Assembly: GCF_000152825.2 (NCBI RefSeq)
Contig: NC_014414.1
Span: 2,046,001 to 2,110,000, forward strand
Source of the DNA: Parvularcula bermudensis HTCC2503
GTDB taxonomy: Bacteria > Pseudomonadota > Alphaproteobacteria > Caulobacterales > Parvularculaceae
Direction of reading: 5' to 3'
DNA length: 64,000 nucleotides
In this document: piece after piece, positions 35,614-44,536 of the stretch
Layout: each line of letters opens with the position of its first letter
Numbering within the stretch: position 1 is the first letter of the stretch
Notes under the pieces: model-generated
Database searches by the model: none
What the model was told of the DNA's origin: nothing
Seen by the model: the letters and a program-made list of their open reading frames with translations, nothing else
Made by a program: the position numbers and the translations under genes

Positions 35614-36963
35614 ATGGGCGCGCTTGCCTGCATTATTTTGGCCGCGGGCCACGGAACGCGGATGAAATCCGCCCGACCGAAGGTGCTGCATACTATCGGC
35701 CACCGGCCCATGCTTCACCATGTCATGGCCCTGGGGCAGGCCTTGGGGGCGGATCGCCAGACCGTTGTCGTCGGCAGTGGCGCCGAGGCCGTGGCCGATG
35801 CGGCACGGGCATTCGATAGTGAGGCCGCCATCGCCGTTCAGGATCCGCCGCAAGGCACCGGGCATGCCGTACAGATGGCCTTGCCGAGTCTTGAAGGCTT
35901 TGAGGGGACGGTGCTCGTGCTTTATGCGGATACCCCCCTTTTGACCCCTCAAACCCTGTCGAGGCTGATTGCCGAGATCGAGGGGGGGGCGGCGGTCAGT
36001 GTACTGGGGTTCGAGCCCGCCGATCCGGGCGCTTATGGCCGGTTGATCCGGCGACCCAATGGGGATCTCGACCGGATTGTCGAGTATAAGGACGCCACTG
36101 AGACGGAGCGGGCGAGCCGCCTCTGCAATGCCGGTCTGATGGCCGTGAACGCTGTAAGCCTCAGGCACCATCTCCCCTCGCTGTCGAACGATAATGCGCA
36201 GAAGGAGTATTATCTGACGGACCTTCCCCAGATGGCCGTGGCTGCGGGAGGGCGGGCCGCCATCGTGCTTGCCGCATCCGAGGAAACCCAAGGGGTGAAT
36301 AACCGGGCGGAGCTTGCCGCCGCCGAGGCCACGTTTCAGCGGCGCCTTCGGCTGGAGATGATGCTGGCGGGCGTGACCCTTGAAGACCCGGACAGTACCT
36401 ATTTCGCCTTCGACACGCAGATTGCCGAAGACGTCACGGTGGCGCCGCATGTTGTCTTCGGTCCCGGGGTGCGCATCGCCGCGAATGTACGGATCGAAGC
36501 GTTCAGCCATATCGAAGGGGCGGTGATCGAGGAGGGGGCGGTGGTCGGTCCCTTTGCGCGGTTGCGTCCGGGCACCTCGGTCGGCGCCGCAGCGCGGGTC
36601 GGCAATTTCGTCGAGACCAAGAACACAAGCCTCGGGCGCGGGGCCAAAGCAAGCCACCTGACCTATCTCGGCGATGCGGAGATTGGGGCGGGAAGCAATA
36701 TCGGTGCGGGGACGATTACCTGTAATTACGATGGCTACGAAAAGCATCGTACTCTGATCGGCGAGAATTGCTTTGTGGGATCGAATTCTTCTTTGGTCGC
36801 GCCGGTGACGATTGGGGCGGGGGCCTATATCGGTTCCGGCTCCGTCATTACAAAGACGGTCGAGCCGGACAGTCTTGCCGTGGCGAGGGGGCGCCAGCTG
36901 AGCAAGGCAGGGTGGGCGGCCTCCTACAAAGGGCGCATGGAAACGAAAAAGCGAGAAAGCTGA
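35614..36963 (+). CDS. glmU: Bifunctional N-acetylglucosamine-1-phosphate uridyltransferase / acetyltransferase
   Basis: 449 residues. N-terminal pyrophosphorylase L-A-A-G-H-G-T-R-M-K-S and a C-terminal left-handed beta-helix of hexapeptide repeats (about 250-430) that trimerises. Together these make UDP-GlcNAc from GlcN-1-P. GAGGAGG lies 5 nt before the ATG at 35614; open frame upstream has no homology. The next gene, glmS, starts 6 nt after the stop, so glmU-glmS make UDP-GlcNAc together and feed peptidoglycan, lipid A (lpxC is close) and surface polysaccharide. Confidence 0.97.
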   Translation: MGALACIILAAGHGTRMKSARPKVLHTIGHRPMLHHVMALGQALGADRQTVVVGSGAEAVADAARAFDSEAAIAVQDPPQGTGHAVQMALPSLEGFEGTVLVLYADTPLLTPQTLSRLIAEIEGGAAVSVLGFEPADPGAYGRLIRRPNGDLDRIVEYKDATETERASRLCNAGLMAVNAVSLRHHLPSLSNDNAQKEYYLTDLPQMAVAAGGRAAIVLAASEETQGVNNRAELAAAEATFQRRLRLEMMLAGVTLEDPDSTYFAFDTQIAEDVTVAPHVVFGPGVRIAANVRIEAFSHIEGAVIEEGAVVGPFARLRPGTSVGAAARVGNFVETKNTSLGRGAKASHLTYLGDAEIGAGSNIGAGTITCNYDGYEKHRTLIGENCFVGSNSSLVAPVTIGAGAYIGSGSVITKTVEPDSLAVARGRQLSKAGWAASYKGRMETKKRES

Positions 36964-36969
36964 GGCGAT

Positions 36970-38802
36970 ATGTGCGGGATTGTCGGCGTCATTGGGCTCG
37001 AAGATGCAGCAGGGGCCTTGCTTGAAGGATTGGCGCGTCTTGAATATCGCGGCTACGACTCGGCGGGGGTTGCTGTCCTCAATGACGACGGGATCATCCA
37101 TCGGCGGCGCGCGACCGGCAAGCTTGCCGCCCTGCGGGAAAAGATGGCCGCAGGGCCATTGGAGGGCGATCGTGGGATCGGCCATACCCGATGGGCAACC
37201 CATGGACGCCCCTCAGAGGAGAATGCCCACCCCCATTTCGGCCAGGGCGTAGCAGTGGTGCATAATGGCATCATCGAGAATTTCGCGACTTTACGTCGTG
37301 AGCTGATCGAGAAGGGGGAGACATTCCAGTCCGATACCGACACCGAAGTGATCGCCAAATGGATTGGTCATGATATTGCCGCGGGAAAGGACCCCAAGAC
37401 GAGCTTTGCCGATGCCGTCAGTCGTCTCCAGGGCGCCTATGCCCTGGCCGTGATGGTCGAGGCCGACCCCGACCACCTCTATTTTGCCCGGCGCGGCTCC
37501 CCCCTCGCCATAGGACGCACCGAAGAGGCGATGTTTATCGGCTCTGACTCGCAGGCATTGGCGCCGTTTACCCGCTATGTCACGTATCTCGCCGATGGTG
37601 ATTGGGGATGGATCGACCGGGGACGGATGACCGTGTTCGGTGCCGATGGCGCTCCGGTTCAGCGGGAGGAGAAGATCTCCTCCGCAAGTGCCGCGATCGT
37701 CGAAAAGGGCGAATATCGGCATTTCATGGCGAAGGAGATCCATCAGCAGCCGGAAGTCGTCGGTCGGGCCCTTACAGGCTATATCGACGCCGTTGAAGGG
37801 CGGACGGTACCGATCGAAGACGAAATCGATTTTGCCGCCATCGACCGTCTCCTGATCTCTGCCTGCGGCACCGCCTATTATGCCGGCTTAGTGGCAAAAT
37901 ATTGGTTTGAGACCTATGCGCGCCTTCCGGTCGAGACCGACATCGCCTCGGAATTGCGCTATCGCGATGTGGTCTATCCTGAGAAGGGCGCCGCGCTGTT
38001 CATTTCCCAGTCGGGGGAAACGGCCGATACCCTCGCCGCCTTACGCGAAGCGAAAGCCAAAGGCTGCCATATCGGCGGGGTCGTCAATGTCCCGGAAAGC
38101 ACCATCGCGCGGGAAGCCGATTGTCTTTATCCAATTCAGGCCGGGCCCGAGATTGGCGTTGCCTCCACCAAGGCCTTTACCTGCCAATTGGCCAGCCTCG
38201 CATCGATTGTCGTCCGGGCCGGGGTGGCACGCGGGGTGATCGCCCCTGACGAAGAGGTGCGCCTGTGCCGGGTGCTGCTCGAAGCGCCGCGTCAGCTCGC
38301 CGCGATTTTGACGCAAGAGGCGTCGATTGCGGCGGTGGCCGATCACGTCGCGGGGGCGCGGGATGTCCTCTATCTTGGCCGTGGCACCTCCTATCCCATC
38401 GCCTTGGAAGGAGCGTTAAAGTTGAAGGAAATCAGCTACATTCACGCGGAAGGCTATGCCGCGGGTGAGCTGAAACACGGTCCGATCGCGCTGATTGACG
38501 AGCGGGTGCCGGTGATCGTCATTGCGCCGGAGGATCGGCATTTCGAGAAGACCCTGTCCAATATGCAGGAGGTGTTGGCCCGGGGCGGGCGGTGCATCCT
38601 GTTATCGACGGCGGCGGGGGTCGCAAGGGCCCAGGAAGGGGGAGATCTGACCGCAGCCATCACCTTGCCGGCGATCGATCCACTGATCGCCCCGATCCTT
38701 TACGCCGTCCCCATTCAGCTCATGGCCTATCACGCCGCCGTGATCAAAGGCACCGATGTTGACCAACCCCGCAATCTCGCAAAGTCCGTTACTGTAGAAT
38801 AG
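36970..38802 (+). CDS. glmS: Glutamine--fructose-6-phosphate aminotransferase
   Basis: 610 residues. The N-terminal nucleophile is Cys2 (M-C-G-I-V-G), with the glutaminase domain to about 240 and two SIS isomerase domains (S-Q-S-G-E-T, S-T-K-A-F-T-C-Q) after it. The C-terminus K-S-V-T-V-E is the usual closing tail. It makes glucosamine-6-phosphate, the first committed step to UDP-GlcNAc. No glmS ribozyme sequence is seen in the short 6-nt leader to glmU. Confidence 0.97.
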   Translation: MCGIVGVIGLEDAAGALLEGLARLEYRGYDSAGVAVLNDDGIIHRRRATGKLAALREKMAAGPLEGDRGIGHTRWATHGRPSEENAHPHFGQGVAVVHNGIIENFATLRRELIEKGETFQSDTDTEVIAKWIGHDIAAGKDPKTSFADAVSRLQGAYALAVMVEADPDHLYFARRGSPLAIGRTEEAMFIGSDSQALAPFTRYVTYLADGDWGWIDRGRMTVFGADGAPVQREEKISSASAAIVEKGEYRHFMAKEIHQQPEVVGRALTGYIDAVEGRTVPIEDEIDFAAIDRLLISACGTAYYAGLVAKYWFETYARLPVETDIASELRYRDVVYPEKGAALFISQSGETADTLAALREAKAKGCHIGGVVNVPESTIAREADCLYPIQAGPEIGVASTKAFTCQLASLASIVVRAGVARGVIAPDEEVRLCRVLLEAPRQLAAILTQEASIAAVADHVAGARDVLYLGRGTSYPIALEGALKLKEISYIHAEGYAAGELKHGPIALIDERVPVIVIAPEDRHFEKTLSNMQEVLARGGRCILLSTAAGVARAQEGGDLTAAITLPAIDPLIAPILYAVPIQLMAYHAAVIKGTDVDQPRNLAKSVTVE

Positions 38803-39003
38803 ATCAATAATTTCAATAACATATAGCGTGGTTACAGGCCGTAACATAGCGTTATTTCAAGGTCTGGCGAGTCATCCCCATAACAATATCAAGATGGTTG
38901 TCGGCGATGGGCTTCGGCCTTTTCGCGCGAATTGTTTTGGCGGTGATGGCCGTTGGAAATCAGTGCCTGTGTCAAGGCACCCCTGCGGGGACGGGAGGCA
39001 GTG

Positions 39004-39969
39004 ATGGCCAAGAATGGCGATTTTATCGGGATGGCGAGAACCCTGAAAGGGCGTCTCGTGCTCACTGGCATCGGGCTTCATTCCGGGCAGTCGGTGACCA
39101 TGACCCTGTGGCCGGCCCCCCTCGCCACGGGGCTGCTGTTTCGCCGTCGTGATTTGATGGAAGGCGTCAGCGCCGAAAGCCAGGCGGCGACCCTCGACCG
39201 TGTCACGATCAAAGCGCATCCTGCATCGGTCAGTGCGACGACCCTTGGGACTGTGATTTCCAATCGCTTTGGGGTCAGTGTCTCAACGGTGGAGCATATT
39301 CTCGCAGCCCTTTCCGGTGCTGGCATCGATCACGCGCTCATCGATGTCGATGGCCCCGAAGTGCCGATCATGGATGGCAGCGCGGCGCCCTTTTCCCAGG
39401 CGATCGCCCAGACCGGGACGCGGTCTCTCGGCGCCGCTCGGGATTATTGGCGGCTCAATCGCCCCTTGATGGTCAAAAAGGGCGGTAGCCTGATTGCGGC
39501 GATGCCTCTCGATCCCGAAGAGACACCTCGCCTCGCGCTCGATGTGACGGTCGACTATGCCGATGCCGCGATCGGACGGCAGAGCCTCTCCCTCGATCCA
39601 GCTCACGGCTTGTTCAACGATGAACTCGCCAATGCACGGACCTTTTGTCATTTCAAGGATGTCGAAGCGATGCGCGCTCAGGGGTTGGCCCTTGGCGGCT
39701 CCCTCGATAATGCCATCGTGGTCGACAATGGCTCGATCCTGAATGAGGGGGGGGTGCGACGGGATCGGGAGTTCGTTCGCCATAAGGCGCTCGACCTCAT
39801 CGGCGACTTGCACCTTCTCGGCGCGCCGCTGGCGGCGCGCTTGGTGGCGATGAAGCCGGGGCATGACATCAATACGCAATTCGCCAAGCAGGTGCTCGAT
39901 GAGGGCGCTGTGACCTTGGCACAGGCCCACGACACCGCCGCGGTTTCGGCACGGGCGGTGGGCGCTTGA
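39004..39969 (+). CDS. lpxC: UDP-3-O-acyl-N-acetylglucosamine deacetylase
   Basis: 321 residues. LpxC is the committed zinc step of lipid A synthesis. The V-E-H-I-L-A-A-L-S-G His and the H-K-A-L-D-L-I-G-D His/Asp are the metal ligands, and A-R-T-F-C-H-F is conserved. The ATG at 39004 has GGGAGG upstream and starts immediately before homology; an ATG at 38953 adds 17 residues without homology. LpxC in many alphaproteobacteria is next to cell-division genes, but here it is followed by bamD. Confidence 0.95.
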   Translation: MAKNGDFIGMARTLKGRLVLTGIGLHSGQSVTMTLWPAPLATGLLFRRRDLMEGVSAESQAATLDRVTIKAHPASVSATTLGTVISNRFGVSVSTVEHILAALSGAGIDHALIDVDGPEVPIMDGSAAPFSQAIAQTGTRSLGAARDYWRLNRPLMVKKGGSLIAAMPLDPEETPRLALDVTVDYADAAIGRQSLSLDPAHGLFNDELANARTFCHFKDVEAMRAQGLALGGSLDNAIVVDNGSILNEGGVRRDREFVRHKALDLIGDLHLLGAPLAARLVAMKPGHDINTQFAKQVLDEGAVTLAQAHDTAAVSARAVGA

Positions 39970-40074
39970 GGTCAGGGCAAAGCCTGCCGAATTGTAGGGT
40001 TCTTGACCCTCAAGGGATTTGACCGCCGGCTCGACCCTCACCTAAACACAGCGTCGGTCGAGAAAGGTTTCCGC

Positions 40075-41001
40075 ATGTCCGGCAAAATTGCCCTTACCGC
40101 TCTGGGGTCCGTCCTATTGGCCCTTGGCGGCTGTTCGAATTTTGGCAATGCCCCGGATGACCGCCTCGCCTATGTCGAGGAGCCGGTGGAGATCCTCTAT
40201 CGCAAGGCGGCGGATGCCCTCGAGCGGCGGCGCTATGAAGAAGCTGTCCTTCTGTTCGAAGAAGTGGAGCGTCAGCACCCCTATTCCAGTTGGGCTCGTC
40301 GCGCGATGTTGATGGTGGCGTATTCGGAATATCTCCAAAATAATTATGACGCCTCGATCGCCAGTATCGACCGCTTTCTCGCTGTCCATCCGGGCAACAA
40401 GGATGCGGCCTATGCCTATTATCTGCGGGCGATCAATTATTATGAGCGGATACGGGATGTGGGGCGGGATCAAGATATCACCGCCCAGGCGCTCTCGGCG
40501 CTTGAGGATGTCATTCGTCGATATCCGGATTCCGATTACGCCCGGGACGCTTCGTTAAAGCTTGACCTGACCCGCGATCACCTGGCGGGGAAAGAGATGG
40601 ATATCGGGCGCTGGTATCTCAAGCGTAACGAACACATTGCGGCGATCAATCGCTTCAACGAAGTGCTGACGACCTATGAAACCACCAGCCATGTGCCGGA
40701 GGCGCTTCATCGATTGGTGGAGGCCTATCTGGAGATGGGGGTCGCTTTTGAGGCGCAGCGTCATGCCGCGATCCTGGCCCATAATTATCCGGACTCAAAT
40801 TGGTATCGGGATTCCTATCGGATGCTGGATCGCCGGGGACTGACCGATACCACGGCGCTCAATAGCTGGGTTGCCCCAACGGCGGCTGAGCCCGCCCTGA
40901 CGGCCACAGCTTCGAGTGCCTCCCCCCCCGACGGGCGACTCGGCGCCAGAACTGCGGCCAGCGAAGCGTTGCTCGGGGCGATTACCGAAGCTGATCAGTA
41001 G
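40075..41001 (+). CDS. bamD: Outer-membrane assembly lipoprotein BamD
   Basis: 308 residues. Lipoprotein signal L-A-L-G-G-C with Cys at 20, then five TPR-like helices pairs (about 35-240) including Y-R-K-A-A-D-A-L-E-R-R-R-Y-E-E-A and P-Y-S-S-W-A-R-R-A. BamD pairs with BamA to fold outer-membrane barrels. The tail after about 250 is Ala/Pro/Thr-rich and disordered. RBS AGAAAGG precedes the ATG. Its 3' end overlaps the convergent gene by 20 nt. Confidence 0.94.
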   Translation: MSGKIALTALGSVLLALGGCSNFGNAPDDRLAYVEEPVEILYRKAADALERRRYEEAVLLFEEVERQHPYSSWARRAMLMVAYSEYLQNNYDASIASIDRFLAVHPGNKDAAYAYYLRAINYYERIRDVGRDQDITAQALSALEDVIRRYPDSDYARDASLKLDLTRDHLAGKEMDIGRWYLKRNEHIAAINRFNEVLTTYETTSHVPEALHRLVEAYLEMGVAFEAQRHAAILAHNYPDSNWYRDSYRMLDRRGLTDTTALNSWVAPTAAEPALTATASSASPPDGRLGARTAASEALLGAITEADQ

Positions 41002-41692
41002 ACGGCGCAAGCCGTAACCGACGAAGCACGCGATAGAGCCCTGCCTGCCACGGTCGGGGGCGATAGACTGTATCCCTTTGTCCAAGCAACGAGCGAAACG
41101 CCCGCGCATCGGCGGCGTCTTTGAGGGCCGGGGTCATCCAGGGCAATTCCAGCCGAAAGGTCGGTCCAGCGCCGTGTTTGGCCTTGAAGGCGGTTCCGGC
41201 GGGGAGGAAAACCCCACCATTGGCGGTGAGATCGAGGCTCACCTCTCCGTCCTCGCCCCTCACCAGACAATGGGCATCGCCCCGCAATTGGAGCAATAGC
41301 CGATGGGTAGGAAGCGGGTCGGCCGCTTCTTCCGTTGCCGGCCCAAACCCAGTGATCGTAACCTCGCCGAACTCGGCCGACCGACCAAGTCCACCGAGGA
41401 GAGGGCCGAGCATAGAGGTGAGCCCCCCGGTAATGGCGCAAAAGCGCGGCACATTCTCCAATTTCCGAAAGGTGATGGCGGATTGCGCCCCGGTGGCGAG
41501 GGATTGGACGGCGATCGCGCCGGGCAGCTTTTCGTCATCGGCGCCCACCACGGCATTTGCCGGTAATTCGCAGGCCAGAATCTGCAAACTCGCGGCGGAC
41601 AAATCCGGATGACCACCGAGCCGATGGCTCAGTAGACAGACCTTGTCAGGATAGGCGCCGGCGAAGCCAGCGAGAGAGGCAAGATCGATCAA
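40982..41692 (-). CDS. Cupin-like protein downstream of purS
   Basis: 236 residues, soluble. The opening G-A-Y-P-D-K-V-C-L-L-S-H-R-L-G-G-H-P-D-L and L-A-C-E-L-P-A-N match, from memory, a poorly described alphaproteobacterial cupin-like or JmjC-related family. No clear Fe(II) triad can be placed. It starts 16 nt after purS, so it is part of the purC-purS unit, in the position where purQ usually stands. A metabolic link to purines is position-based only. Confidence 0.55.
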   Translation of the reverse strand: MIDLASLAGFAGAYPDKVCLLSHRLGGHPDLSAASLQILACELPANAVVGADDEKLPGAIAVQSLATGAQSAITFRKLENVPRFCAITGGLTSMLGPLLGGLGRSAEFGEVTITGFGPATEEAADPLPTHRLLLQLRGDAHCLVRGEDGEVSLDLTANGGVFLPAGTAFKAKHGAGPTFRLELPWMTPALKDAADARAFRSLLGQRDTVYRPRPWQAGLYRVLRRLRLAPSTDQLR

Positions 41693-41708
41693 CGGTGCGC
41701 CCTCCGGT

Positions 41709-41954
41709 CTAGTCAGGGATGAGGTCGATTCGATATCTCTCCATGACGGGATTCGCGAGGAGTTTCTCGCACATCGCCTCGGCCTGGTGACGGGCCTCTT
41801 CCTCGCTCTCGACGGCGAGGGACAGCTCGATCACCTTGCCCTGCCGTATCTCTGTGACCGCATCGAAGCCAAGCGCCCCCAATGCCCGCCCGACCGCCTT
41901 GGCTTCTGGATCGAGAACACCGGCCTTATAGAAAACTTCGATTCTCGCCTTCAC
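41709..41954 (-). CDS. purS: Phosphoribosylformylglycinamidine synthase subunit PurS
   Basis: 81 residues, the usual length. Beginning [20 protein letters not shown] is diagnostic. PurS bridges PurL and PurQ in the step that makes FGAM. It overlaps the end of purC by 4 nt (ATGA), so the two are translationally coupled. purQ and purL are not in the window. Confidence 0.95.
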   Translation of the reverse strand: MKARIEVFYKAGVLDPEAKAVGRALGALGFDAVTEIRQGKVIELSLAVESEEEARHQAEAMCEKLLANPVMERYRIDLIPD

Positions 41955-42739
41955 GTCGTCGGCTCTCCGTTGGAGGCCACAAGAACCGGCCCACTTGTGT
42001 CCGATCGTTCAGTGTCATCGCGGATGATCCCGAGGCGCCGGGCCACTTCGCGGTATCCTTCGACGACCCCGCCAAGATCCTTACGGAAACGATCCTTGTC
42101 CATGGATTCCTTTGTCTGCACATCCCACAGCCGGCAGCTATCGGGACTGATCTCGTCGGCCAGGATGACACGCATCATGTCCCCTTCATATTGGCGGCCG
42201 AACTCAAGCTTGAAGTCGATCAGCCGGATGCCGACGGCGGCGAACAAGCCGGAGAGGAAATCGTTCACCCGCAGGGCATAGGCCATCATGTCGTCGATTT
42301 CCTGGGGTGAGGCCCAGTTGAAGGCGGTGATATGATCCTCCGCGACCAGAGGATCCCCCAGCGCATCGTCCTTGTAGTAGAACTCGACGATGGAGCGGGG
42401 GAGGGCATCCCCCTCACTGATGCCGAGGCGCTTGGCAATCGAGCCGGCGGCCACGTTTCGGACAACGACTTCCAGAGGAATGATCTCGACATGCCGAATC
42501 AATTGCTCGCGCATATTGAGACGCCGAATGAAATGCGTGGGAACGCCCACGCGCTCCAATTCCTGCATGACGAATTCGGAGATACGGTTATTGAGAACGC
42601 CTTTCCCCTCAAGGACGGCGTGCTTTTGATTATTGAAGGCGGTCGCATCATCCTTGAAAAACTGGATGAGCGTTCCGGGTTCCGGGCCCTCATAGAGGAT
42701 CTTCGCTTTGCCTTCGTAGATAGGTTTTCCGCGAGCCAT
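41951..42739 (-). CDS. purC: Phosphoribosylaminoimidazole-succinocarboxamide synthase
   Basis: 262 residues. SAICAR synthetase start Y-E-G-K-A-K-I-L-Y with the ATP-loop, and D-I-E-typical V-V-R-N-V-A-A-G-S, plus V-D-F-K-L-E-F-G-R motif as I-D-F-K-L-E-F-G. It joins aspartate to CAIR in purine synthesis. First gene of the purC-purS-cupin unit. Divergent from the zeta-inhibitor gene across 178 nt. Confidence 0.96.
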   Translation of the reverse strand: MARGKPIYEGKAKILYEGPEPGTLIQFFKDDATAFNNQKHAVLEGKGVLNNRISEFVMQELERVGVPTHFIRRLNMREQLIRHVEIIPLEVVVRNVAAGSIAKRLGISEGDALPRSIVEFYYKDDALGDPLVAEDHITAFNWASPQEIDDMMAYALRVNDFLSGLFAAVGIRLIDFKLEFGRQYEGDMMRVILADEISPDSCRLWDVQTKESMDKDRFRKDLGGVVEGYREVARRLGIIRDDTERSDTSGPVLVASNGEPTT

Positions 42740-42917
42740 GAGTGTCCTTCGCGTGTAAGAGACGGTCCCGCCCTATCGCCCCTCGAAATGATCGAAACGC
42801 AAATCCTGTGGCGGGAGTTGGGGGTAGCACGCTGCACCCCGCGCGCAAAGACGTTTGCGTCGAGGCGTAAGCGGCCTAGAAGCGGCGGGAGTTGCCCATT
42901 CCGAGGAGATCCAAGAC

Positions 42918-43232
42918 ATGACCGGTTTCAATGATCGCGAGAAACGCTTTGAGTCCGAATTCGCTCACAATCAGGAACTGAAATTCAAGATCGAAGCCCG
43001 CCGCGACAAGCTTGTGGGCAAATGGGCTGCGGATCTGTTGGGGCTGTCGGGGGAAGATGCCGAAGCCTACGCCAAAGCCGTTGTGCGGGCGGATTTAGAG
43101 GAACCCGGCGACGATGACGTTTTTCGGAAATTGCGTGCCGACCTCGACGGCGCCAGCAAAAAGATCAGTGACGAAGAGATTCGGACCAAGATGGCCGAGT
43201 GCCTGGAAGCGGCAATCAATGAACTGAAATAG
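42918..43232 (+). CDS. F1-ATPase zeta-type inhibitor (DUF1476), copy 1
   Basis: 104 residues. F-N-D-R-E-K-R-F-E-S-E-F-A-H-N-Q-E-L-K-F-K-I is the inhibitory N-terminus of the Paracoccus zeta subunit, which blocks ATP hydrolysis by F1. W-A-A-D-L-L-G-L and the C-terminal four-helix bundle follow. Soluble cytosolic regulator of ATP synthase. The TAG lies in a 19-nt tandem duplication, and a paralogue follows after about 200 nt. Confidence 0.88.
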   Translation: MTGFNDREKRFESEFAHNQELKFKIEARRDKLVGKWAADLLGLSGEDAEAYAKAVVRADLEEPGDDDVFRKLRADLDGASKKISDEEIRTKMAECLEAAINELK

Positions 43233-43257
43233 GGGCAGTGAACTGAACTAGGGGCAA
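43220..43257. repeat. Tandem duplication of the zeta gene 3' end, 2 copies of a 19-mer
   Basis: TGAACTGAAATAGGGGCAG is followed directly by TGAACTGAACTAGGGGCAA. The first copy includes the gene's stop, and the second repeats the same stop in the same relative place. Confidence 0.85.
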
Positions 43258-43284
43258 GAAATTGAAGTTGGGGGGTCTTGGGGC

Positions 43285-43312
43285 GCCTCAAGCCTCAAGC
43301 CTCAAGCCTCAA
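43285..43312. repeat. Tandem repeat, 4 copies of GCCTCAA
   Basis: Four exact GCCTCAA units, 52 nt after the stop of the first zeta gene and 125 nt before the second. Period 7. Confidence 0.9.
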
Positions 43313-43437
43313 GGGAAGCCAGAGGGCGGTGAGGGCGCAAACAATTTTTTACCACAACCTTAAATGAAACTTTTCCGATTACGCGAGTATCAAGAGTGCG
43401 TTCATCTCTGTTGCCCTCGCGTATAAGGAAGTCTGTC

Positions 43438-43761
43438 ATGTTCAAGGATCGCGCCCGCCGTTTCGAAGCGGAGTACTCCTACCGGGAAGCGCTCAAATTT
43501 CGGATCGAGGCGATCCGAGATCGGCAATTCGGTCATTGGGCGGCGGCGCAGCTGGGCCTCACCAACCAGGCAGCCGATGCCTATGCCCAGACGATTATCC
43601 GTCACAATCTGGAATTTCCTCGCGCCGAAGCCGGATTGCGGAAAGTCATCCGTGATTTCGCCGCCGCAGGTCAAACGATGACAGAGGACGAGATTCGCGC
43701 AAAGATGATTGCCTATCACGAACAGGCAATTCATGACCTCTCAAAATCAGCCGCGGCTTGA
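43438..43761 (+). CDS. F1-ATPase zeta-type inhibitor (DUF1476), copy 2
   Basis: 107 residues from the ATG at 43438. Same architecture as copy 1: R-A-R-R-F-E-A-E-Y-S-Y-R-E-A-L-K-F-R-I-E-A-I-R-D-R, then W-A-A-A-Q-L-G-L. Identity to copy 1 is only moderate, so the duplication is old or the second copy has diverged. Its role as a second inhibitor under another condition is inference. Its last 29 nt overlap the start of the SDR gene. Confidence 0.82.
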   Translation: MFKDRARRFEAEYSYREALKFRIEAIRDRQFGHWAAAQLGLTNQAADAYAQTIIRHNLEFPRAEAGLRKVIRDFAAAGQTMTEDEIRAKMIAYHEQAIHDLSKSAAA

Positions 43762-44506
43762 CGGCAAACGTGCACTCATCACCGGCGGGGCCCAGGGCCT
43801 TGGTTACGCCCTCGCAGAACGCTTTCTGAAAGAAGGGGCGCGGGTCGTCATCACCGATGTCCAAGGGGACAAGGTGTCAAAAGCGAGCCAGGATTTGGGC
43901 GCGGATGCGGGGCTTACCCACGATGTGTCCGATCCCGAGGCCTGGAAATCCGTTGTGGCGCGGGCCAATGCCACAATGAACGGGATCAACGTTCTCGTGC
44001 ATAATGCCGGGGTCGCGTCCTTCGGCGACATCGAGCGAGAGAGCTTCGATACCTATCGTCGGGTCATGGCGATTGACTGTGACAGCATCTTTCTGGGGAC
44101 CCAGGCGGCTCTCCCTTATCTGCGTGATAACGGGCCGTCATCCATCATCGTGATGTCGTCGGTGGCGGCGATGAAGGCCGACCGAAATCTCCTCGCCTAT
44201 AATACCGCGAAGGCTGCCGCGACGATGATGACCAAATCCATCGCCCTCCATTGCGCAAAGTCAGGCTATGACATCACCTGCAATTCGGTGCATCCCGTCT
44301 TCATCAGAACACCAATCATCGAACCGATGATTGCGATGAAAGGGAATAGAGAAGAGGGGGAGAAGGCTCTCACTCGACAAATCCCGATGAAGCGTCTCGG
44401 TGAGCCCGATGAGGTGGCCTCGATGCTGGTCTATCTGGCGTCCGATGAAAGCCGATTTGTCACCGGCTCGGCATTCACTATCGACGGGGGGATCACCGCC
44501 ACCTAA
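43733..44506 (+). CDS. Short-chain dehydrogenase/reductase
   Basis: 257 residues. NAD(P)-binding T-G-G-A-Q-G-L-G, the N-A-G motif, catalytic Ser in M-S-S, and Y-N-T-A-K. The Asp after beta-2 (I-T-D-V-Q) suggests preference for NAD. It reduces or oxidises an unknown hydroxy or keto substrate. The ATG at 43733 overlaps the zeta gene by 29 nt. The next start after it loses part of the N-terminal strand, so the overlap is probably real. Confidence 0.85.
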   Translation: MTSQNQPRLDGKRALITGGAQGLGYALAERFLKEGARVVITDVQGDKVSKASQDLGADAGLTHDVSDPEAWKSVVARANATMNGINVLVHNAGVASFGDIERESFDTYRRVMAIDCDSIFLGTQAALPYLRDNGPSSIIVMSSVAAMKADRNLLAYNTAKAAATMMTKSIALHCAKSGYDITCNSVHPVFIRTPIIEPMIAMKGNREEGEKALTRQIPMKRLGEPDEVASMLVYLASDESRFVTGSAFTIDGGITAT

Positions 44507-44536
44507 GACCCGTCCCGGGAAGAGGGGGCTTTTGCG

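Noticed and set aside
36964-36969. glmS ribozyme upstream of glmS
   Set aside because: Only 6 nt separate glmU and glmS, far too short for the ribozyme.
35314-37203. 629-residue open frame antisense to glmU
   Set aside because: Shadow of a high-GC gene; glmU on the other strand has all family motifs.
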